This document shows positions 1 to 12,207 of a stretch of 64,000 nucleotides of DNA, piece after piece. The stretch covers positions 5,456,001 to 5,520,000 of the forward strand of contig JAPVLO010000044.1 in NCBI GenBank assembly GCA_027257055.1, in the 5' to 3' direction. The notes under the pieces were generated by a model. The model worked only from the letters and a program-made list of their open reading frames with translations, was not told where the DNA came from and did not search any database. Origin of the DNA: Cephalopachus bancanus. Taxonomy: Eukaryota; Chordata; Mammalia; Primates; Tarsiidae. The position numbers were made by a program, and so were the translations under genes. Position 1 is the first letter of the stretch. Every line of letters begins with the position of its first letter.

Positions 1-1497
1 TAAATGAGAGAATAAGTATGTGAACATTTAGAGGTAAAACATACATGACATTAATAAGTAGATATTAAGACAAATGTCAAGACAACACAGATATATCAGA
101 TTGTTTCACATTCTGTAAATCAAAGACAACTCTATTCACTCAAATTCATAATATATTTAAAATATTTCTTTTAGCTACCATTTTTAGAAAATAAGCCAGG
201 AAGCATGTTTTAGTATGAAAAATCAAAGAAAGTAGAAAGACTGACTACTCCACTTTTTACTTCAGAAGTAATTTTATTGCAGAAGACAAAAATGAACCTT
301 GAGGTCCAACAGCAAATGAATACTACAAATGTGCTTTGCTTTAGTTCTAAGGAAAGGCCAAAAGATAAATATTTCCCATTTTAAAAATATGTTCATTTCA
401 CATTTTAAAAATATGTTCATATTCCCTACTGCTATGGTATCAGAGAGGGAATGGCCAAGACTGGAGGAAGAGAATGGTGAGCAGCAATAAGACAGGTGTG
501 GTGACAGGCACTGAACTGGTTACCTGGATTAACCTCCCTGAGTCAGTCCCTCACACGCCTATGTGGATTAGAGTAATATTCTCCTTTCCTACTCTCAAAG
601 GTTAAGGGGAATCAAGAAAGAGTGCATTAGTAACAATGAAAATGCTTTAAAATTCAGAAAGCATCTTTTACTCCTAAGAACATCCAAATCCAGCATTCTG
701 TGGTATGTATGAATACCTAATATATTAATGATTCACACCTTCTTCTACCTCACATTTATTTTAATGGTCTACCATAATAGCTTAAGGAAAAAAATGCTAA
801 TCCTTTAAAATTTAAGGAATTGAAGACAGTTCAAGTCACATTCAAACTGTATTTAAAAGAAAACATAATTGTGATAACTAGCTAGTAAGGCTTAATAATA
901 TTTAGAAAAGGCCATTAAAATTGTGCGACAAAGCAAAAACCTTAAGCTATTACATCTTTGTTTTCCTTCTGTTAAACAATTGTAATTTAAGTCTGTCAGT
1001 TTGTTTAGCAAACAATGAAATTTATAGTTCTCACAATGTTTCCCAGAGAGAAAAGTTGAATTCGTAAGGACATTAGACAGTCATGAAATGATACACATGA
1101 AACAGTAATATCTCACATTCAGGAAAAAAATGACTCTAATCACAATTACATATAACATACTAATTTAATTCCCCTACTGTCCACTAAGACAGACTGAAAA
1201 ATCTCAAACATCTGAAAAACCTTTGCAATAATGACTTGTAAAGTCAAATTTCAGAAGATAAATTATAAGTTTTTCATCTATCTATATTATCAACTAATGA
1301 ATAAATTTACCATTTCTGTCAACTAATATTTTCTTTTTGCCATATTCCAGTAGCAGAACATTAATGATTTCTATTTATTTTTTAAGTTTTGATCTCAAAT
1401 ACAGGTCTTAAGCAAAAGACTTGCTATCACATTTTGTATTCTTTTCAAGCAATAATTAAAACAATATATTCACATATTTATACAATAAAAATATACA

Positions 1498-1810
1498 GGC
1501 TGGGCTCGGTGGCTCAGCCTGCAATCCCAGCACTTTGGGAGGCTGAGGTGAGTGGATTGCCTGAGCCTGTGAGTTTGAGACCAGCCTGGGCAACTTGGCG
1601 AGACGTCGTCTCTACAATAAATAAAATATTAGCCTGGTGTGGTAGTACACGCTTGTAGTTCCGGCTACTTGGATGGCTACGGCGGAAAGATCACCAGAGC
1701 CCAGGAGGTCAGCGCGCTGGGGTGGCTGTGAGTGTGCCACTGAACTCCAGCCTGGGGGATGGAGTAAGACTCTATCTCAAAAAACAAACAAAAACAAAAA
1801 ACAAAACAAA
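1498..1810 (+). mobile_element. Alu dimer
   Basis: A full dimeric Alu starting ggctgggctcggtggctcag and ending in a mixed AAAC tail. Imperfect A/T-rich duplications (aaaaatata type) flank it. Lies in the PHKB intron beyond exon 3,551-3,650, antisense to PHKB. Confidence 0.9.
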
Positions 1811-1964
1811 AATATATATATATATACACACAAAATATTAATTGATCAAGATTGCCTGTATAGTTACTAGAGTGTACCTTTGCTAAAATACAGAAGCTGG
1901 AAATGCTTCTGAAGCATATGGTCTAGAAGAAAGAGAGAATAATATTAATGACAACAAAAAATAT

Positions 1965-2110
1965 TTACTCTATGCTCACCTTGTAGAATTTTTGTAAGGA
2001 CAGAGGTGAGATACTACTAGTACTCATATTTTTCAGATGAGAAAAACTGAGGCACATAGAAGTTAAATAATTTTTCACCATCACACAGGTGGTAACAGAC
2101 TAGAAACCAG
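1965..2110 (+). repeat. MIR fragment
   Basis: The stretch has the MIR pattern: a decayed cttactatg-like block, tttcagatgagaaaaactgag, a gcacataga block, and a cacacaggtgg-like end. Ancient tRNA-derived SINE. Confidence 0.7.
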
Positions 2111-2845
2111 TGTATTAGCTTATGCTGATTATCCAGAAGAGAGTTAACATAGTAGACCTGAGACTGCTAACCTTACAAAAAACTGCTTATAATATTGGCC
2201 CTTGGCTGTTATGTGAAAACTTGGATTTTAGGAGAGTTTCCACCATTCCCTCATAAGAGTGGCTCACTATGCCAAAACCATTTATATAAACAATATGTAG
2301 TACCTGTTTCCTTCCGGAAGTGTAGAATTTTGGTAAGTGATAGACAGAATATACCTACATAACCAGCCACCAATAAAAACCTCAAGTTTCTCATGAATTT
2401 CCCTAGCATATATTTCACACCTGTTGTCACAATTAGTAGTTGGGGAAACTAAGTCCATCTGTGTAACCCCACTGGGAAAGGACTATTGAAAGCTGACACC
2501 TGGTTTTCTTTACACTGTGCCCCATGCATGGGCATTTTCCCTTGGCAGACTCTATTTTGTCCCCTTTCACTGCACTAAACCACCGTTATGACTATGGATA
2601 TTGCTGAGTCACGTGAGTCTTAGTGAATTGTTGAGGCTGGGATGGTCTTAGAGACATATGATGCACTGATGTACATACATGCTCAATTACTATGTTAGGC
2701 ACGATATCATATTTGTATAGAGTTTTATAGTTTTTTAAATGTTACTGTGTATATTATTTTAATTTCCAAATAATCCTGTAAAGCCATTTTCTAAGCTTGT
2801 AATTCCTAGCCTCTTTGCATGTAAATAGATGAAGAACTGTATTTT

Positions 2846-3135
2846 TTTTTTTTTTTTTTTTGAGTTGGAGTCTCACTCTGTCGCCCAGACTGGAGTGCAG
2901 TGGCCGCTCCCGGCCACCGCAGCCTTGACCTGCTGGGCTCCGGTGATCCTTCCACCTCAGCCTTCAGAGTAGCCGGAATTACAGGCATGCGCTACCACGC
3001 CCAGCTGATTTTTTGATTTATTGTAGAAATGAGGTCTCGCTGCCCAGGCGGGTCTCGAACCCACGGGCTCAAGCAGTCCACTCACCACAGCCTCCCAAAG
3101 GCACGGGATTACAGGCTGAGCCTCCGATCCCGGCT
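2846..3135 (-). mobile_element. Alu dimer, reverse
   Basis: Reverse Alu of the young local type with a T-run at its left end. The flanks gaagaactgtattttt (left) and gaagtattgtattttt (right) look like a diverged target-site duplication. Confidence 0.9.
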
Positions 3136-3550
3136 GAAGTATTGTATTTTTAAACTAAAGTTCACTTAAGCCAGAGCAATTCACACGTCCAAAAGTAATT
3201 TTGACAAGGATTTTCTTTAAGTGATATAATACTGGTTAAAATTAAGGATATTTGTGGGGTTCCTGAGAAACTGGGTCTTTATCAAGCAAATGCCAGATGC
3301 AAATCACAAACAAATTCAAGCCTAAATAACAATTCTCAATCACCTCTTGCTTAAGGTGATTCTTGAATTTCAGGATTTCAATATCCTAGGCTAGGAAGAC
3401 AGAGGCTGTTTTAACCTATCTAGACTGCCCTAGGATGTGGCTTTACCTTTTTAATGTACATTCTTCTTTAAAAGATGCTACTGCTACACTGGCTAAATTA
3501 ATCCTTCAGAATGATGCGAGAATTCCAGTTCACATCACAGTGTTTTTTAC

Positions 3551-3650
3551 CTTATCGGCCTGACGCATATAGCAGTAAAGAATTCCTCTCATACATTTTA
3601 TAGCTGAGTGCTCCAGTTCATGGGTCCTTCCCTTGTCATCATCAATGCGC
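3551..3650 (-). CDS. PHKB: PHKB coding exon ([10 protein letters not shown] segment), last PHKB exon in the window
   Basis: On the minus strand the acceptor is tcttacccag|GC and the donor GATAAG|gtaaaa. The 100 bases complete the split Arg and encode [18 protein letters not shown], then [15 protein letters not shown], ending in phase 0. This continues the PHKB GH15-like region exactly after the 7,067-7,205 exon. The next expected protein segment (beginning VQQFKQD) is not found between 1 and 3,550, so the gene continues off the left edge. Confidence 0.97.
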
Positions 3651-5595
3651 CTGGGTAAGAGAGATAACTCATGAAACAAATTGGAAAGGCATTTGAAAAG
3701 GAAGCAGAGCTTTTGATAATTAAGTATTTAACTATCTAGCTAATCCTATGTTCTGGTGACGTCTACTAATTCTGTCACAGTGAAACTACTTTCCCAGAAG
3801 AAGTAGAAATGTTGCAGTTTAAAAAAAATTCTGTGATAAAACTCGTGCAGATATTTCCTTCTTTTAATGAAGCAATTGCTTGAAAATAGCATACAATATT
3901 TTCCAAAATGATTCAGCCAAAATTTTAAAAGATATTTCTATATTGGAAAAACTCCACCAATAGATTTTAAAAATTCACTGTTATAGAGGAGAGAGAATTT
4001 TTATTACCAATCCCTTCAAGTTATACAATGACCACTTGAAAGTAAGGAAGCCATGTGTTTAATTACTACTAGGGCAGGCACTTTAAGTCATAGTCAAGAA
4101 TGCCTTCAGCTAAACAAACAACCGGGATGACACATTACATATTTTGGCATTAAGTTTTATATTCTCAGGACTTAATTGAGAACTAATTGGTCATATTTTA
4201 CATCTCTTGCTTTTAAAAATAAAGAACAGCTAAAGTCTAACTATTAAACTATGCTAAAATGTTCTTTTTTTTAATAAGTTGCTTTTTTAAATAGATCAGC
4301 TACTTTAAAAAGGTGGATGAAAGTTGCCTGTTGTTGAAAAATAAAATTGACATATTCATTGATTCACTTAATCTTAACTAGAATATCTGGCAATCATTCT
4401 CACTTGATAAAAAGTATAACCTTTTTATAAAGCATAAGTCTGCTTAAAAATTAGACTATAATTATTTCCCACTTCAATAGATCTCATATAACACTCACGA
4501 CTGGGAAGATGATTATTTTGACATAGTACGATGAATATCAGTAAAAAGTACGGCAGTCATGATTTGCACATCATTCCTTCTTTCTCATGCAGGCACTGCA
4601 GTAAAACCAGCATGAATTTGCTCTATATTGTATTTTATCCCTAAGGTCAGGCACAAGTGTTTATTAATAGAGTTATCTAGCAAAGTAACTCTTTAACATC
4701 TCTACCAGATATTTGAAGCATTTTGAGAAAAGATTAATGTCTTTTTTTTTTGTCCGTATGCTGCCCTTACTATTGTATTTATTAAAACAATTAATCCCAA
4801 CATTTCATTTAGAAAAATCTACCAAAAAAGCTAAAAGGATGCTACAATGAATCAACTGTTTATTTTTCACCTAAATTCATCACTCGTTAACATTAGCTTG
4901 CATTGTCAATTTTTTTCATTTGAAAGTATGCTACAAACATCACAATCCTTCAGCCCTATGCCCTTCATGAAGTATCTCTAAAAAACAAAGACATTTTCCT
5001 ACATAACTGTAATATCATTATTATACCAAATAGTGATACTATATTATATAGTCTAGACTCAAATTTGTCAAATTATCTCCCAAATGTTCTTTATAGTGAT
5101 GTTTTGATGCATGATCCAATCAAGAATCACATATTATACTTGGTCATCATATTTCTTCAGTCTCTCTTAAACTAGTCATCCTCACACCTATTTCCCAATC
5201 TTGCATGCTACCTATATATATTTTTAAGAGGACAGGAAAGTTATCTTATAAGAAGCCACAATCCAGCTTTGTCTGATTGTTTATTCATGTATAGACTTGT
5301 GTTAGATATTTTGGTAAGAAGTTAACACAGTTGAGGAACACCTTGCATTGTGTCAAATCAAGAGGGACAACTAATGTCAGTCTGTTCCATTACTGTCTTA
5401 ACCACTTGGTTAAGGTGTCATTTATACTCCCTCTACCCCCAGAATCAATAGCAGTTTTAATCTAATAAAGCTATATTGTACTTATATAGAATATGTAAAG
5501 AAATACTATTAGTGACATCAGCACACAAGTGTGCTAAAGATGACTGCTGCATATTATCTCAGTATTTGATTTACTTTTTAAAATCCAACACAACA

Positions 5596-5906
5596 GCCAG
5601 GCTTGGTGGCTCAGCCTGTAATCCCATGCTTTGGGAGGCTGAGGTGAGTGAATTACCTGAGCCCACAGGTTCGAGAACTGCCTGGGCAACTTGGCGAGAC
5701 CTCATCTCTACAATAAATAATTTTTTTTAAAAATCAGCCAAGTGTGGTAGCACGTGCCTGTAATTCTGGATACTCAGAAGGTTGAGGCGGAAGGATCGCC
5801 AGAGCCCAGCAGGTCAAGGCTGAAGTGGCCGGGAGCTGCCACTGTACTCCAGTCTGGGTGACAGAGTGAGACTCCAACTCAGAAAAAATAAAAATTAAAA
5901 TAAAAT
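5596..5906 (+). mobile_element. Alu dimer, first of a head-to-tail pair
   Basis: Full Alu with a perfect 16-base duplication, aaaatccaacacaaca, at 5,580-5,595 and 5,907-5,922. Another Alu in the same orientation begins 38 bases after it ends. Confidence 0.95.
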
Positions 5907-5944
5907 AAAATCCAACACAACAATGATTTAAAACAGTCAAATCA

Positions 5945-6243
5945 GCCGGGCTCAGTGGCTCAGCCTGTAATCCCGCGCCTTTGGGAGGCTGAGGTGAGTG
6001 GATTGCCTGAACCCGCGGGTTCGAGACCCGCCTGGGCAGCGAGACCTCATCTCTACAATAAATCAAAAAATCAGCCGGGCATGGTAGTGCATGCCTGTAA
6101 TTCTGGCTACTTGGAAGGCTGAGACGGAAGGATCGCCGGAGCCCAGCAGGTCGAGGCTGTGGTGGCCGGAAGCGGCCACTGCACTCCAGTCTGGGCGACA
6201 GAGTGAGACTCCAACTCAAAAAAAAAAAAAAAAAAAAACAAAA
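5945..6243 (+). mobile_element. Alu dimer, second of a head-to-tail pair
   Basis: Full young-type Alu with a perfect duplication, taaaacagtcaaatca, at 5,929-5,944 and 6,244-6,259. Close to the family consensus, with CCCGCGGGTTCGAGACCCGCC intact, so it is probably recent. Confidence 0.95.
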
Positions 6244-6346
6244 TAAAACAGTCAAATCATGTTCATGTGGAAGAATACAATTTTTAAGTCAAAAATACAT
6301 ACATAACTCTCACTTTCAGAAAATTAATATTCAGAAACTTATTCTT

Positions 6347-6502
6347 TCTTTTTTTAAATTTTTTTAATTTTTAAAAATTTTGTTGTAGAGATGAGGTCTT
6401 TCCAAGTTGCCCAGGCAGGTCTCGAACCTGCAGGCTCAGGTAATCCACTCACCTCAGCCTCCCAAAGTGCTAGGATTACAGGTTGAGCCACCAAGCCCGG
6501 CA
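6347..6502 (-). mobile_element. Monomeric Alu (left arm only)
   Basis: Reverse-orientation left Alu arm with its own A-rich 3' end and no right arm. It shares local-family features (the GGTGAGTGGATT and ACCTGAGCC blocks). The duplication agaaacttattctt (6,333-6,346) pairs with agaaacgtattctt (6,503-6,516). Target-site copies on both sides show that it was inserted as a monomer and is not a broken dimer. Confidence 0.85.
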
Positions 6503-7066
6503 AGAAACGTATTCTTAATGCCCTTAATTGTGGTGGAAATGTATTACTACTAAGTGTCAAAGACCACATTCAGCGCTTTCCACATAAAACGAAATAAAGG
6601 ACACATTTTGTGTTGTGAAACTTTGTTTTACTTTATAGAGCAATTATTTTACCTACAACCAGATTTAATTATTGATACTTCAATGAAGTACAGTGGGAAA
6701 ACCACTAAAGTAGAAAAAAAAAAGTGCTGACTCTGTCTCTATCATAAACTAGTTGTACAATTCTGAACAAATGTGTTAAGTACTCTGGACTCTAATTTTA
6801 TCATCTGCAAAATTCAGTCACCATCAATTCCCTCTATCATCAAAACCAATCAACTCAGAAAACTAGGGACAGAAAATTTCAGTCACAAAATGTTAGAACT
6901 GGTCTCATGTAAACCCGTAAAAAGAGGATTAGAGGCCTATAAAGGGAAGTCACAGGTCACACAGTGAATCAGCATCAGAGCCAAAAGACAGCTGCTCAGT
7001 TTGTCTTGGTCCCACAAAACCCTATTACCTAGACTTGAGTTAGTAAGAGAGCACACATCACCTCAC

Positions 7067-7205
7067 CTGTATGCAAGAGCCAAAGCCCAGGCCCCGGCAG
7101 CACAATACAGGCTGTCCTGGATCTTGGCCTTCTGATCATCACCACATGTTTTAGTGGGAAAGAGACCAGTAGTTGGACTTTGATACAACAGCAATGTTGA
7201 CTTGA
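7067..7205 (-). CDS. PHKB: PHKB coding exon ([10 protein letters not shown] segment)
   Basis: On the minus strand the acceptor tcatttgcag|TC and donor TACAG|gtgagg bound 139 bases. Using the carried G, it encodes [16 protein letters not shown], then [14 protein letters not shown], then [16 protein letters not shown] and two bases of Arg. This matches the human GH15-like N-terminal segment with one visible difference, CGDD where I recall CGGD in human. The phases (1 in, 2 out) fit both neighbouring exons. The frame is intact. Confidence 0.97.
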
Positions 7206-7523
7206 CTGCAAATGAAGATAAGACAAAGAATAAATTGTACAGTCAGCCATTTTCCCTGGGCTTAATCATCTTTGGTTTCTTCATTCTACTTCTGAAGATA
7301 TAGAACACCAAAGATTTGGAAACAATTTCATGTCACTCCAGCTTTAGTGGGAATTTATCCTGCATGAAGAGGTCTCTCCAGTTCTGAGGACTTAGCTAAT
7401 TAGTACTTAAATAGTCTTTAGCACATCCAGATTAATATCAATATGTATTATAAGTCTTAATAAGATAATATGAGGTAGAGGAAAAAAAGATAGCCTAAAA
7501 CAACTGAGCATAATATATATATA

Positions 7524-7805
7524 TTTTTTGAGTTGGAGTCTCGCTCTGTCGCCCAGACTGAAGTGCAATGGTCGCTCCTGGTCACCGCAGCCTCGACCTA
7601 CTGGAATCCGGCGATCCTTCCGCCTCAGCCTTCCAAGTAGCTGGAACTATAGGCGCGCGCTACCACGCCCGGCTAATTTTTGATTTATTGTAGAGATGAG
7701 GTCTCGCCAAGTTGCCCAGGTGGGTCTCAAACCCGCGGGCTCAGGCAATCCACTCACCTCAGCCTCCCAAGGCGTGGGATTACAGGCTGAGCCACCGAGC
7801 CCGGC
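7524..7805 (-). mobile_element. Alu dimer, reverse
   Basis: Reverse Alu of the young local type in the PHKB intron between exons 7,067-7,205 and 9,840-9,929. Flanks are AT-rich with a short taatatttttt-like repeat on both sides. Confidence 0.9.
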
Positions 7806-7999
7806 TAATATTTTTTAAAAAATCAGTTCAACAGGAAAACTTTCTGCAAATGTATAACAACAGAGTATATATTTGCTAAATCACAAAGTCAACTCAACTG
7901 CTGTAAGTAAACTAAGTTATCAACAACTTCAGAAGAATGAATAAAGAAAACAGGGCAGAATTTTATTTTTAATGTATTTTAAAATTTTTTTATTTCTAT

Positions 8000-8294
8000 T
8001 TTTTTGAGTAAGAGTCTCATCTCACTCTGTGGCCCAGGCTTAGAATGCAGTAGGGCACACTCACAGCCACCACAGTTTCAACCTGCTTGGGCTCAGGTTT
8101 CTTCCATCTCAGTCTTCCAAGTAGCTGGAATCACAGGTGTGCACCAACACACCTGGCTAATTTTTGTGATTTATTGTAGAGATGAGGTCCTGCCAAGTTG
8201 CCCAGGCTGATCTCGAACCTCTGTACTCAGGCAACCCTCTCACCTCCGCCTCCCAAAGTACTGGGATTACAGGCATGAGCCACTGTGCCTGGCT
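8000..8294 (-). mobile_element. Older Alu dimer, reverse
   Basis: Reverse Alu with an ATTACAGGCATGAGCCACTG left arm that lacks the local three-base change, and with more divergence than its neighbours. Probably an older, J-like element. Confidence 0.85.
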
Positions 8295-8478
8295 AGAATC
8301 CTGTATTTCATTGATGGCTAAATTGTGCCTGATATTCAGAGTATACTGCATTCAGTTTACTTATTATACAGGTTAGGAATATGTTTAACATTTTAAAACT
8401 GAATCCTATCCTTATATAACATGAAAACAGCAGTAAGTAAATAATTGTGAATACTTTACTTAAATAAAGGAAGACTGA

Positions 8479-8771
8479 GCCGGGCTTGGTGGCTCAGCCT
8501 GTAATCCTGTGTTTTGGGAGGCTAAGGTGAGTGGATTGCCTGAGCCCACAGGTTCAAGACCCGCCAGGGCAACTTGGCGAGACCTCATCTCTACAATAAA
8601 TCAAAAAATTGGCCAGGCAGGTAGCGCGCACCTGTAATTCCAGCTACTTGGAAGGCTGAGGCGGAAGGATCGCAGAAGCCCAGCAGGTTGAGGCCACAGT
8701 GGCCGGGAGCATGTCACTGCACTCTAGTCTGCGTGACAGAGTAAGACTCCAACTCAAAAAAACAAAAAAAA
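8479..8771 (+). mobile_element. Alu dimer
   Basis: Full young-type Alu flanked by the perfect duplication gaagactga at 8,470-8,478 and 8,772-8,780. Confidence 0.93.
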
Positions 8772-9839
8772 GAAGACTGAAATTATATATTTTATCTTTT
8801 ATAAAATAGTACTAAAACAGAAAAAATATACACTAACATTACGTTTACTAAAAGCTATATAATTCCTATCTAACTATAAGTGTATGAGGAATGTTTTTGG
8901 TAAAATACATTAAATTAATCTTATTTCGATGGGCATATGTTGACTACATTTTAGGATAGTTTTTCAAAGGTATAAAAAACACACTTGTCCTTCACAGAGA
9001 TTACAGGATTAAAATCTTATTTTTCTCATTCTATACTGATTTTCTCATGATTGTTTTTTCAGATTACCAGAATATTTATTATTTTTCCCAGTTTAAAGAA
9101 TTGGTCCTCATAGTCTAAAATAAACAATTGACATTTCTTTTTAAAAATATAGCTAGTTCTCACTACAAAGATAATAAAAAAGGGCAACATAAGAATGTAT
9201 GCCAGAATTTTGACTAAAATAAGTTAAAGTTGTACATGATGTTGAAAGAGACAAAAAAAAGAAAAAAAGTCCATATCTATAGTCTGATGAACAAAGAGAG
9301 TCCCATGTAAACACATCACAATGTTGCTTACTCACTCTGAAAGACAAAATTTGCCAGGCTGATGCTGGAAAAACAAGATGAAACAAATACATATAAAAAC
9401 CCAGGAACCTGATAATAATAATAACCTGAGATTACCTCTTCTATTTCAGTGAATTAGAAATGGATACAAAAGGTTCAGGACTACCTGGGAGCCATGAATA
9501 GGTAAATGAGAAAGTTAATACTAATGTGAAATATTTGTTTATTAATCAAGAAACATCCTCAAACTATTAAATCCAGTACTGTTTAGGAAGATTTAAAAAA
9601 CACAGAAGATACTGGTGACAGTTTTAAAATTATTCAAGGGCTATATATGACCTGTTGGATTCCTCTGATAGTCCTGATATTGATGTGCAATTGGAATATA
9701 GAACTGCCTAAGCACCGAAACTATCCCAATACCCAAATGAGAGAATAATATTATTCCCATAATGTACATAATACAACCACAGCAGAGTAAATACTAATCA
9801 TAATTACCTAAAGACATGTTTTCCTCAGATTATGCTTAC

Positions 9840-9929
9840 CAATTCTGTAATAATGATCCAATTTGTCCCAAAGCGTTTCATTATCAGGTCTTGGAAGATT
9901 AATGCTTTTAAGAGGTTCATAAACTGAAC
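9840..9929 (-). CDS. PHKB: PHKB coding exon ([10 protein letters not shown] segment)
   Basis: This is the first coding exon common to both PHKB starts. On the minus strand the acceptor is a polypyrimidine tract ending ttttag|GT, and the donor is ATTG|gtaagc. Completing the split Gly codon, it encodes [15 protein letters not shown], then [15 protein letters not shown] and the first base of the next Val codon. This is the start of the conserved alpha/beta-subunit region, which resembles glycoside hydrolase family 15. The exon is 90 bases and has no lesions. The preceding intron is about 36.9 kb from the cassette exon; the following one is about 2.6 kb. Confidence 0.96.
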
Positions 9930-12207
9930 CTAAAAGAAAAACAAAAACCCATCACATTCAGTCATTTTCACCCAGAGAAACAAGAAAAGTTCTAAACAAA
10001 TGAAGGAACATTACTTAAAGTTTTAATTTTCATTGTTATATGTGAACTACCATATTTTACTACTGGTGAAACTTTGCTGGGGGACAGAAGAGAAGTAAGA
10101 ACCCTTAATAAATATACAAGTGCTCTAAACGTTATAGGATATTTCTAACCTCACCCCCAGCACTAGATCCAACCGACTAATATGTATACCAGTCCTAATA
10201 ACTCAAATAGCATTAATACTCACGTGATAGTCACTAGTTCAATAATTTTTAATTACTATATATTTAATTGCATGTCCTTACATCCAAAAGAATACAATCC
10301 TCTCATATTCCAAAGCCATCCACTCTACAAATATTCAGCTAGGTTTCATGCTGAAATTCTTAAGCCTTTACTTTCTCTGAGATCGATAATATTCTTGTCT
10401 TATAATATGGACTATGATCAGAGATATTTCTACTTCTTAGCCATGAAAACTACTTCAGGGTGTTAGCAGAGTATGGTGCTCAAAAGCCACAGAATACACA
10501 ATAATCATGATAATTTGCCACAAAATGGATACAGAAAATTGTTCGCTTGACTATTGCACTTTCTCAACTGCTGACTGAAAGATACCAGAACCTTCAGTCA
10601 TCAGACTATATACTATATCTTATTCTTGTTAAAAGCACTCAGATATCATAAACATCTCAAGGTCACATTAATCCACCTCTGGATTCAGGTAATGTATACC
10701 ATATAACTAGCAACATAACACAAAAATGAACCTATAATTTACCTACAAGGGGAAATCATGTTGGCACACATTAAGATCCTGTTTTTAAAGAAAATTAAAG
10801 CATTTATGCTTATAAAATTGCAATGTCCAGTACGCTAGTTTAAAGTCAAGGTACTAGGAATCTTCTTATGTTTAGGCAAGTGGTAAACATTATGAATGAA
10901 GTAAAGAAAAAAAGACCTATACATTCAGGCACCAGTTTCATCACTGTCTGCTGCAAAGAGAGATAATTTCTGGGTAAAAACAGAGAACAGGATGTCAATG
11001 AAGAGTACAGTTTCTAAAAAAGAGTTTTCACAACAGTACCAACTGGAACATTGCCACAGTGAAGAACAGACAACCCTATCAACAGGCAAGCGAGCATCAG
11101 GAATCAAACCTTCCTCCCCCTGCATAGGAGACAAGGGTCCAGCCATGTCCTTTGCCTTCCCCCACTCAGCTCTGGGCAGGTAAAGTATATGGATAGCCTG
11201 GCAATTGGGAAAGAATATGTCACTGCTAGAATGTAAGGAACTAAGCTCTGGGAGTCTATACATTCTCAGTGAAGCTCAGCCACTAAGAAAGAAAATAAAA
11301 TCAAGTACAATCATGTTATAAATTGTATATATGCATATGCAAAAATTAAAGGGACACCTTTGCTGGAGTGAGTGAATAACATTCTGTTTTTATTTAGATC
11401 TCTATTAGTAGAGCTAGTATATAAAGATTTTGCCTTATATAAAAAAATTACTGGAAATTAATTATATTCCCTTCTATTACAATTAGGAAAATAATACATG
11501 TGTATATGGATTCAAACAGAAAAAGAATATACAAAACTGAAATCAATCTACATTACAATGGTCTGTAATTTGGTTCTGAAGGATTGTTTTAGTAATATTA
11601 TATCATGGTTTTAGATTGACAAATAATTTAAAAGTAGCTATTACATTTAAGACTAAATGGACTAAAACAATCTGTCATCTAATTTTTCTAAAAATATTAT
11701 CAATGGAGTCTTATAGCAGACAACAAAAAACAAAAGGAAATTCAGATTTCTCAAGAAAATAAATATCTATTCCATAACAGGCCAAAGAGAAACGTTCAAG
11801 GCATAGCAGAAAAGTGTAAAAGCAAAATCATTTTATTCAGTATGAATCAGTATTTTCTTATACCTTCCTGTATCTTCAGAGAAAGCCCAAGTTAAGAACA
11901 GCTTGGCTAGATACATGTTATCATATTATCATTTTAGTGATCACCATCTTATTGCTTCTAAAGATAACTACACAAAGATAAGCAAGGATGTTTCATACTA
12001 TTTATTGTGAAGAGTACCACAAATCTGAAGTTAAAGGCAAAGTATCAATGGTAACATTTTAAACAAAAATTAGACATCTGAAAAGCATCAATACAAATAA
12101 AAATGTGGAGGAGAAAATAATAGACCACGAATTCCCAAAGAAAATTTAAAAGATGCAAAACAACAGAAAACTGCAATAAATAATTTAAGATGTAAATTTT
12201 CTTTTCT

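Larger units (their letters stand above)
1..3550 (-). other. PHKB: PHKB intron following the 3,551-3,650 exon (open at left edge)
   Basis: AT-rich intronic DNA with Alus at 1,498 and 2,846 and a MIR near 1,965. The next PHKB exon was searched for by its expected protein segment and not found. Nothing else is recognised. Confidence 0.85.
3651..7066 (-). other. PHKB: PHKB intron between exons 7,067-7,205 and 3,551-3,650
   Basis: Holds the Alu pair at 5,596-6,243 and the reverse Alu monomer at 6,347-6,502. 3,651-5,595 is plain AT-rich sequence with nothing identifiable. Confidence 0.85.
7206..9839 (-). other. PHKB: PHKB intron between exons 9,840-9,929 and 7,067-7,205
   Basis: Contains Alus at 7,524, 8,000 and 8,479. 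The rest, including 8,790-9,839, shows no recognised feature. Confidence 0.85.

Noticed and set aside
5734..6255. A 173-codon minus-strand open frame
   Set aside because: It is a translation of two Alu elements in antisense, with the usual Alu-derived peptide pattern.
10925..11263. A 112-codon minus-strand open frame in the PHKB intron
   Set aside because: It has no recognisable domain, no splice context and no homology that I can recall. Frames of this length are expected by chance in 64 kb.
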